A DNA stretch of 17,552 bases from assembly GCA_913051755.1 (NCBI GenBank), contig CAJXBR010000015.1, positions 1 to 17,552 on the forward strand. The letters run 5' to 3'. This document shows positions 7,411 to 13,231 of this stretch, one piece after another. How positions within the stretch are numbered: the first letter of the stretch is position 1; each line of letters begins with the position of its first letter. A program made the translations under genes and the position numbers. The notes below the pieces were generated by a model. That model saw only the letters and a list, made by a program, of their open reading frames with translations. It had not been told where the DNA came from and ran no database searches. The stretch is from an uncultured Flavobacteriaceae bacterium. GTDB taxonomy: Bacteria; Bacteroidota; Bacteroidia; Flavobacteriales; Flavobacteriaceae.

Positions 7411-8613
7411 TTATTTCGGATAACAACAGTAATACTTCATCACTGCTTTGGTCAGCATTTTCAAATTTGACTGGTCTGAACCTGCTAACAATTCCTTGGT
7501 GTTCCCTTTTTTATCGATTAATGATATTGGTGATTGCTCCAAATCGTATGCCATATTTTTCATCACTCCATCGAAGACAAAATAGGACATATTTTCAGGT
7601 GATATGTCAAACTTAGTCTTTGCACGATTCTTTTTCTTCTCTATAAAATCAGATGAAAATGGTTCGTTATTCACTTTTATTTTTGGTAAACGTCGTGTCA
7701 GGACCATATTGCAAAGTGATGCGTAAACAGGGTCGCTATGCTTCACCCCTGCTTTGACAGCTGATAAAATATCAACATCATCAATGGCAGTATAATGATC
7801 CATATCAATTTGATCGACTGAAGAATGGGAGGTTGAAATAAAATACAATAGATCAGCAGATGCGTCTATGGCTGTGCCTTGATTCAACAGCTCTCTTGCA
7901 CGAAGGATTATTCGTTTAAGGACTTCCTCAGCTACATAGCTGGTTTTGTGCAAATAAACAGACCAATACATCAGTCTTCGCGCGAGTAAAAACTTCTCAA
8001 TCGAATAGATTCCTTTCTCTTCGACAACCAATTGTTCCTCATGTATCATCAGCGTGGCAATAATTCTGTCTGTACTGGTATTACCCTCTGTCACGCCTGA
8101 GTAAAAACTATCTCTATTCAAATAATCTAATCTATCCATATCCAATTGAGAGGATATCAATTGATTGAAAAATGGGCGCTTATATGCATTCGTAAACATA
8201 TCAATTGCCATACTGAGCTTCCCGTTGTGTTTCTGATTCAATGCCTTCATCAATGCCAGTGACAGTGTTTCATGCGAAACATTTTTAATAAGAATTCCTT
8301 CAAGAGCATGCGAAAAAGGGCCATGTCCAATATCGTGTAGAAGAATGGCGATCATTGCAGCTTCCTTTTCCTTAGGAGAAATTGCAATTCCTTTTTCTTC
8401 AAGAACATTTAAAGCTTTGTGCATCAGATGCATGGCGCCCAAGGCATGTGCAAATCGATGATGAGTGGCGCCACTAAACACATAATGCGACAACCCCATT
8501 TGTTGAATCCTGCGCAATCGTTGAAAAACAGGCTCTTGGATGAGGGTATAAATAAACGGAGTAGGAATTGAAATAAAACCGTAAATTGGATCGTTATAAT
8601 TCTTCAGTCTCAA
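7411..8613 (-). CDS. HD-domain phosphohydrolase (dGTPase/SAMHD1-like family)
   Basis: A 400-residue protein with an N-terminal HD domain. The metal-site pattern H...HD...D is visible: HHRFAHALGA (His52 and His56), LLHDIGHGPFSHALEG (His93-Asp94, His97) and QLDMDRLDYLNRD (Asp157-Asp166). The NDPIYGFI start and HxRFxHxLG pattern fit the cytoplasmic HD family related to dNTP triphosphohydrolases. The real substrate is unknown, and a nucleotide-derived phosphate ester is the safe guess. The start codon is TTG at 8611-8613; no ATG exists upstream in frame before a stop, and the next Met (residue 39) would remove conserved residues. It is divergent from porX with 29 bases between the two starts, and it is the first gene of the run into lpxD. 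The pairing with porX makes a role in signalling worth testing. Confidence 0.9.
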   Translation of the reverse strand: MRLKNYNDPIYGFISIPTPFIYTLIQEPVFQRLRRIQQMGLSHYVFSGATHHRFAHALGAMHLMHKALNVLEEKGIAISPKEKEAAMIAILLHDIGHGPFSHALEGILIKNVSHETLSLALMKALNQKHNGKLSMAIDMFTNAYKRPFFNQLISSQLDMDRLDYLNRDSFYSGVTEGNTSTDRIIATLMIHEEQLVVEEKGIYSIEKFLLARRLMYWSVYLHKTSYVAEEVLKRIILRARELLNQGTAIDASADLLYFISTSHSSVDQIDMDHYTAIDDVDILSAVKAGVKHSDPVYASLCNMVLTRRLPKIKVNNEPFSSDFIEKKKNRAKTKFDISPENMSYFVFDGVMKNMAYDLEQSPISLIDKKGNTKELLAGSDQSNLKMLTKAVMKYYCCYPK

Positions 8614-8629
8614 AGATTTAGAATTTATA

Positions 8630-8637
8630 CAAATATA
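8630..8637 (-). promoter_or_regulatory. -7 promoter box for the HD phosphohydrolase gene
   Basis: The minus strand reads TATATTTG, a perfect TAnnTTTG match, 16 bases before the TTG start, giving a short 5' leader of about ten bases. A -33 element would fall inside the porX coding region and no clear TTTG was picked out there. The whole spacer between the divergent starts is only 29 bases. No TAnnTTTG was seen for porX on the plus strand, so its promoter probably lies within the HD gene. Confidence 0.45.
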
Positions 8638-8642
8638 CGATT

Positions 8643-10190
8643 ATGGAACTGATACAGGTGTTGTGGGTAGATGATGAAATTATCCGTTTGCAGCCACACA
8701 TTAATTTTTTGGAAGAGAAAGGATATGCAGTTCATCCTTGTACAAATGGTCCTGACGCATTGGATTTGATCAAAGAACAGCCTTTTGACATCATCCTTTT
8801 AGATGAAAATATGCCAGGAATGGATGGATTAGCTGTCTTAAGTAAAATCAAGCAGATCTATCCAGATTTGGCAGTAATAATGATTACAAAAAGTGAGGCA
8901 GAAACTTTGATGGAAGAAGCCATTGGCGCAAAAATAGCAGACTATTTGATCAAACCAGTGAACCCAAATCAAATCTTACTTTCATTAAAAAAGAACTTAG
9001 ACAACTCTAGACTAGTCGCTGAAAAAACAACAATGGACTATCAACGTTCGTTTCAAGAGCTCAATATCGATATCAGTCAAGCGAATGATTATGAAGACTG
9101 GTCATCGATCTATCAAAAATTGTGTTTTTGGGAACTTAAAATTGACGCGATGGAGTCAAGTGATTTGCATGAGATTTTGAATCATCAGAAATCAGAGGCC
9201 AATCATATGTTTTCCAAATATATATCTTCAAACTACGAAGATTTGGTCAATGGGGATAGTCCTTTGGTGATGTCTCATCAGATGATTGAGAAGTTGGTAC
9301 TTGACAAATTGAGCAAAGACACAACAACCTTGCTCGTAGTTATCGACAACCTACGTCTCGATCAATGGCGAGTGTTGCAAACACACCTTTCACCTTTTTA
9401 TAAGTTACAGGAAGAACAGATATGCAGTAGCATTTTACCCACTGCCACTCAATATGCCAGAAATGCACTATTTGCTGGCGAATTGCCTGTCAACATCAAA
9501 CAATTATACCCCGATCTATGGAAAGATGACACAGATGCTGGTGGTAAAAACCTCTTTGAAAAAGAGCTTTTGGCAGCTCAATTTTCTACTTTAAAAAGAG
9601 ATATTTCGTTCAGTTATCACAAAATCAATCGTCAAGATCAGGGGAATAAACTGGCTGCCCAGCTCCAAAATGAATCTGGCAATGATCTCTGTGTGGTTGT
9701 CTATAATTTTGTTGATGTGATTTCGCATGCCAAAACTGAGATGAAAATCATTAAAGAACTCGCGTCTACTGATAAGGCATTTCGATCACTCACTGCTACT
9801 TGGTTTCAGAACTCCCCTCTGTTAGAAATCATAAAGCGTTCGCAATCTCTAGGATTTACACTAATGATAACCACTGATCATGGAACCATCAATGTGCGAC
9901 AGCCATCCAAAATTTTAGGTGATCGTGATTCGAGTACAAACATAAGGTATAAAACAGGAAAACGACTCAATTCTGACGATAAAAGTCTATATACAGTTTC
10001 AAACCCGGAAGAAATTGGATTGCCAAAAATCAACCTCACTAGTAGTTTTACTTTTGCAACAGAAGATAAATATCTCATTTACCCCTCTAATTATAATCAT
10101 TTTGTCAATTTTTACAGAAATACCTACCAACATGGTGGTGTTTCTCTTGAAGAAATGCTGATTCCATTTGCTGTGCTTTCCCCCAAGTAA
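8643..10190 (+). CDS. porX: PorX-type response regulator with PglZ domain
   Basis: The 515-residue protein has an N-terminal receiver domain (about 1-122): acidic pair Asp10-Asp11 in WVDDE, phosphoacceptor Asp54 in ILLDENMPG, Thr82 and Lys104 in YLIKPVNP. After a helical linker comes a PglZ domain of the alkaline-phosphatase superfamily (about 205-515), with likely metal-site or nucleophile segments VVIDNLRLDQW (Asp235), PTATQYAR (Thr267/Thr269), YNFVDVISHA (Asp358, His362), TTDHGT (Asp412-His413) and YQHGG (His497). In Porphyromonas and Flavobacterium, PorX works with the sensor PorY and an ECF sigma factor to control the type IX secretion system, and its PglZ domain has been described as a zinc phosphodiesterase. 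All expected residues appear present. porY and T9SS genes are not in the window, which is usual. tsaE follows after 14 bases. Confidence 0.95.
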   Translation: MELIQVLWVDDEIIRLQPHINFLEEKGYAVHPCTNGPDALDLIKEQPFDIILLDENMPGMDGLAVLSKIKQIYPDLAVIMITKSEAETLMEEAIGAKIADYLIKPVNPNQILLSLKKNLDNSRLVAEKTTMDYQRSFQELNIDISQANDYEDWSSIYQKLCFWELKIDAMESSDLHEILNHQKSEANHMFSKYISSNYEDLVNGDSPLVMSHQMIEKLVLDKLSKDTTTLLVVIDNLRLDQWRVLQTHLSPFYKLQEEQICSSILPTATQYARNALFAGELPVNIKQLYPDLWKDDTDAGGKNLFEKELLAAQFSTLKRDISFSYHKINRQDQGNKLAAQLQNESGNDLCVVVYNFVDVISHAKTEMKIIKELASTDKAFRSLTATWFQNSPLLEIIKRSQSLGFTLMITTDHGTINVRQPSKILGDRDSSTNIRYKTGKRLNSDDKSLYTVSNPEEIGLPKINLTSSFTFATEDKYLIYPSNYNHFVNFYRNTYQHGGVSLEEMLIPFAVLSPK

Positions 10191-10204
10191 AGTATTTTTG
10201 CTAT

Positions 10205-10609
10205 ATGGTAATTGAATACTCACTACAAGAAATCGACGAAGTTGCTCGACAACTAACCCATTCATTTACCTACCCAATTGTTGCGTTTGAGGGGCAAATG
10301 GGAAGTGGTAAAACCACTTTGATTCAATCCATAGTATCGCAGTTGGGAAGTGAAGACACTGTGACCAGTCCAACATTTGGATTGGTGCATCAATACACAA
10401 CCTCCAAAGGAGGAGTTATTCACATGGATCTTTATCGTTTGGAAAAAGAAGATGAATTGGAGCAACTTGGTTTTGAAGACTATATACAAACAGGTGACTT
10501 ATGCTTAATCGAATGGCCAGAGATGGTTGCCAAAGCTATTGAAGGGGAATGTCATCATATACATATCGAACTGATTGATCAACACAAACGAAAATTAACC
10601 TTCCAATGA
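10205..10609 (+). CDS. tsaE: tRNA threonylcarbamoyladenosine biosynthesis ATPase TsaE
   Basis: A 134-residue P-loop ATPase that works with TsaB and TsaD to place the t6A modification at position 37 of ANN-reading tRNAs. Visible motifs are the Walker A GQMGSGKTT (30-38, Lys36), the switch-like VTSPTFGLVHQY (53-64), HMDLYRL (73-79) with Asp75, and LIEWPE (101-106). Length and motif order match the YjeE/TsaE family. The ATG lies 14 bases after porX, so the genes are probably cotranscribed. Its TGA stop overlaps the ATG of the next gene (ATGA at 10606-10609). A perfect TATTTTTG ends four bases before the ATG, but that is too close to act as a normal promoter. Confidence 0.96.
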   Translation: MVIEYSLQEIDEVARQLTHSFTYPIVAFEGQMGSGKTTLIQSIVSQLGSEDTVTSPTFGLVHQYTTSKGGVIHMDLYRLEKEDELEQLGFEDYIQTGDLCLIEWPEMVAKAIEGECHHIHIELIDQHKRKLTFQ

Positions 10610-10941
10610 GTTTTTTAAAACGATTGTCTTATTATTTGGGGGGCTTTTCTATTGGGATGGTTATGTTGCTATTTTTTTTAGGAGGTAAAAACACCCGCTG
10701 CACATATGGCCCTGATGCAAGAGTCATCAATGATTTTTCCAAAAAAGAATGGGTATTTACACCCCCTATGCAAGACAGTATCAACCGATTGGACTTTTTG
10801 AAAGTTGGTGATATTATATTTTCTGAAAGTATTATAGGAATTGATAACTGTAACGTCTATCGATTACACTTATCAGAGGTGGAATATGATGTTAAAAATT
10901 GTGACAGCATTGTCTACTTTACAAAGCTTTCGCCACAGTAG
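10606..10941 (+). CDS. Small membrane-anchored protein of unknown function
   Basis: A 111-residue protein whose function I do not recognise. It starts with a basic patch (MSFLKRL) and a single hydrophobic segment (about residues 9-26, YYLGGFSIGMVMLLFFLG), with no lipobox, so it is probably tethered in the inner membrane with the rest outside the cytoplasm. The remainder is small and partly polar, with three Cys (32, 82, 99) and an RCTYGPDARV stretch just after the membrane segment. I recall similar small proteins beside tsaE or proline dehydrogenase in flavobacterial genomes, sometimes named as a domain of unknown function; this was not checked. It overlaps tsaE by four bases, so it is cotranslated with it. 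Its last 23 bases overlap the 3' end of the convergent proline dehydrogenase gene. Confidence 0.82.
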   Translation: MSFLKRLSYYLGGFSIGMVMLLFFLGGKNTRCTYGPDARVINDFSKKEWVFTPPMQDSINRLDFLKVGDIIFSESIIGIDNCNVYRLHLSEVEYDVKNCDSIVYFTKLSPQ

Positions 10942-12091
10942 ATCTTCTTTTGATTTCCTTTTGAAGCATCGCTAACTCTCTACTTGTTTGTCCTGCAATG
11001 GCAGTATTTTCTTCAGCTCTTCTTATCAGGTAAGGAACCAACTTCTCCAAGGGTCCAAAGGGTACAAATTTGACAACATTATAGCCGTTTTTGGCAAGGA
11101 TAAAAGTGATGTGATCACTCATACCGAGCAATTGGCTAAACCACACACGCTCGTCCCAACTTTTAATTTTGTTTTTTTTCATCATTTCAGTTGCCAAAAT
11201 CATACTGTATTCGTTGTGTGATCCCAACAAAATGGAAATATTCGAAAAATGATCGAGGCAATACGCAACTGCTTGATTGAAGTTTGCATCTGTATCAGAT
11301 TTGGTTTTCAAGATAGGACTTGGAAGGCCAAGTTTTTGAGATCTTTTGCGTTCCTTTTGCATATAAGCACCTCGAACCAATTTTAAACCGAGATGAAAAG
11401 ACTCATTTGTTGCACGAGAGTGCATCTGCTGTAAGCGATCATTTCCGTCAATCAAGTACAGTTGGACTGTGTTATAGACAACTGCTTTGAATGTGTTAAA
11501 CTCTTTCATCAAGTCCATCACAATTTGATCAACAGCAAATTGCATATTGTACTCCTCGGCGTCTATCAGTAAACCAACATCATGTGCTTTTGCCAACTTG
11601 CAACATTCACGAAAACGATTGACAATCCTTTCAAGTGCATGTTTTTCATCTTCCGTTAAAGACTGTTGCGCATTTATTTTTTGAAATAAATGCTTGTGAC
11701 CAAACGAAGTTGCCTTACATACACTAAAAGGAATATTTTTTGCTGATGCTGCGTGCAACAACAGCTTTTGAACGATATGACAGTTTTTATCAAATTCCTT
11801 TTCATCCCAGCTATCCTCTATTGCATAATTGAGATAAGAAAACACATCATAATTCGACAACTGCGCTACTGTATGCTCAGAATGCTGCAGTGTCGTTCCT
11901 GCGTAAAAAGGCTTAAATAACAATCGTTGGAAACGTTGCAACACAGACAATCGAAGATGACCAAAGCTTTTCATTGTCATGATTCCAACTCTTGAAATCC
12001 ACTTGTTGGAAAGCAATCTGAACAGCCAAACCAACTGTTTTAGTTCTTTATCTGATCGATGTCCAAACGCTTCATAAGTATTGTTAAACAT
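10919..12091 (-). CDS. putA: Proline dehydrogenase (monofunctional, FAD-dependent)
   Basis: Oxidises L-proline to 1-pyrroline-5-carboxylate, passing electrons through FAD to the respiratory chain; first step of proline use. From the chosen ATG the protein has 390 residues, typical of the single-function enzyme of Bacteroidota rather than the large PutA. The start MFNNTYEAFGHRSDKELK is the usual opening. The central barrel carries the strong signature LGLKLVRGAYMQKERKRSQKLG (about 235-256, including the Lys and Arg-Gly-Ala-Tyr). The C-terminal signature is LIRRAEENTAIAGQTSRE (about 359-376), where the Arg-Arg and Glu contact substrate in the family. A GTG nine bases upstream (12100) could extend it by three residues, but ATG at 12089-12091 is preferred. 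The 3' end overlaps the convergent small-protein gene. About 100 bases separate it from divergent aroB. Confidence 0.94.
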   Translation of the reverse strand: MFNNTYEAFGHRSDKELKQLVWLFRLLSNKWISRVGIMTMKSFGHLRLSVLQRFQRLLFKPFYAGTTLQHSEHTVAQLSNYDVFSYLNYAIEDSWDEKEFDKNCHIVQKLLLHAASAKNIPFSVCKATSFGHKHLFQKINAQQSLTEDEKHALERIVNRFRECCKLAKAHDVGLLIDAEEYNMQFAVDQIVMDLMKEFNTFKAVVYNTVQLYLIDGNDRLQQMHSRATNESFHLGLKLVRGAYMQKERKRSQKLGLPSPILKTKSDTDANFNQAVAYCLDHFSNISILLGSHNEYSMILATEMMKKNKIKSWDERVWFSQLLGMSDHITFILAKNGYNVVKFVPFGPLEKLVPYLIRRAEENTAIAGQTSRELAMLQKEIKRRSTVAKAL

Positions 12092-12149
12092 ATCACGCAC
12101 CGTATATTAAATGTTTGTTTTAAAACAATTAAAAATAAAACATTTGGAT

Positions 12150-12157
12150 TACTTTTG
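12150..12157 (+). promoter_or_regulatory. -7 promoter box for aroB
   Basis: The plus strand reads TACTTTTG, a perfect TAnnTTTG, 33 bases before the aroB ATG. Transcription would begin around 12164, leaving a leader of about 27 bases. A TTTG at 12114-12117 is 32 bases upstream, too far for the usual -33 element, so only the -7 part is clear. The position supports the ATG at 12191 and not an earlier start, which would lie upstream of the promoter. The AT-rich spacer 12092-12190 also has to hold the divergent proline dehydrogenase promoter; I saw no clear consensus for that. Confidence 0.55.
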
Positions 12158-12190
12158 CATCATATTGGAGATAACAATTTTAAATACTTT

Positions 12191-13231
12191 ATGAGTACTA
12201 TTTTTTATCATGATAATGGCTGGAAACAACTCAGCGACAAAATTTTAGAAAAGACCTACTCATCTGTATTTGTTCTTGTGGACCAAAACACCAAGTCACA
12301 TTGTTTATCCCATTTAGATCAGTATTTTTCACATCCATACACCTTGCTCACGATGGATGCTGGCGAAGCTAACAAACATATTGGAACTTGTGAGCACCTT
12401 TGGTCATCCTTGTCTGAACAAGGTGCCGATAGAAACAGCTTGCTGATCAATCTAGGGGGGGGTGTTGTGACAGATTTGGGTGGTTTTGTGGCCTGTACTT
12501 ACAAAAGAGGAATTGACTTTGTCAACATTCCTACTTCTCTATTGGCCATGGTTGATGCTTCAGTTGGTGGCAAAACAGGTGTTGATTTTCAGGGGTTAAA
12601 AAATCAAGTTGGTATCATTCGAGAGCCTGTATTTGTTGTGATCGACGATAACTTTCTCACAACATTGCCAAGCAATGAATTTAGAAGTGGTTATGCAGAA
12701 ATGCTTAAACATGGTTTGATTGCAGATGCTGATTATTTTTCAAGCCTAGCTACAGAGCAGCTAAATGTAAAAAGTGAGATTTCAAATCATATTCGTCACT
12801 CTGTTGAGATCAAACACAAAGTGGTTTCTGAAGATCCTTATGAAAAAGGATTGCGCAAAATTCTCAACTATGGTCATACTTTAGGTCATGCGATTGAGAC
12901 TCATTTCCTCAATCATCCCTCTGCTCAACACTTGTTACATGGCGAAGCGATTGCGATTGGAATGGTAATGGAAGCTGAATTGTCCTATCTTACAACAAAC
13001 TTGTCCATCGAAGAAAGGAATAAAATCAAAACTGTTTTTTCTTCCATCTTCGACTCTATTTCTTTTGACGACAATGATCGATCCTCTATCAAAGATTTGC
13101 TCAAACACGACAAGAAAAACGAATCATGTGAGATCAGATTCGTTTTGCTCAAAGCAATTGGTAACCCTGTAATCGATTGCCTCGTTAGCGAAGAAGACAT
13201 TGATGCAGCTTTCCTATTTTATGCTGATTAA
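12191..13231 (+). CDS. aroB: 3-dehydroquinate synthase
   Basis: Second step of the shikimate pathway: converts DAHP to 3-dehydroquinate using NAD and a divalent metal. The frame is open from 12059, but the first 44 codons would overlap divergent proline dehydrogenase and show no family similarity. From ATG 12191 the protein has 346 residues, a normal length. The NAD-binding LGGGVVTDLGGFVA is at 88-101, followed by IPTSLLAMVDASVGGKTG (113-130). Metal ligands are Glu170 (GYAEMLKH), His229 (NYGHTLGHA) and His250 (LLHGEA). A run of eight G (12455-12462) encodes the Gly-Gly-Gly of the NAD loop; the frame is intact through it. Its TAA and the TAA of convergent ppc share the bases TTAA at 13228-13231, and no terminator hairpin is visible between them. 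Confidence 0.96.
   Translation: MSTIFYHDNGWKQLSDKILEKTYSSVFVLVDQNTKSHCLSHLDQYFSHPYTLLTMDAGEANKHIGTCEHLWSSLSEQGADRNSLLINLGGGVVTDLGGFVACTYKRGIDFVNIPTSLLAMVDASVGGKTGVDFQGLKNQVGIIREPVFVVIDDNFLTTLPSNEFRSGYAEMLKHGLIADADYFSSLATEQLNVKSEISNHIRHSVEIKHKVVSEDPYEKGLRKILNYGHTLGHAIETHFLNHPSAQHLLHGEAIAIGMVMEAELSYLTTNLSIEERNKIKTVFSSIFDSISFDDNDRSSIKDLLKHDKKNESCEIRFVLLKAIGNPVIDCLVSEEDIDAAFLFYAD

Noticed and set aside
10193..10200. TATTTTTG as a promoter for tsaE
   Set aside because: It ends four bases before the ATG, so the transcript would start at or inside the start codon. porX-tsaE look cotranscribed.
9999..10265. An 88-codon minus-strand open frame across the porX-tsaE junction
   Set aside because: It is wholly antisense to two well-supported genes and has no recognisable motif.
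12059..12190. N-terminal extension of aroB by 44 codons
   Set aside because: It would overlap the start of divergent proline dehydrogenase and lie upstream of a perfect -7 box at 12150-12157. The residues show no AroB similarity, and the normal family start fits ATG 12191.
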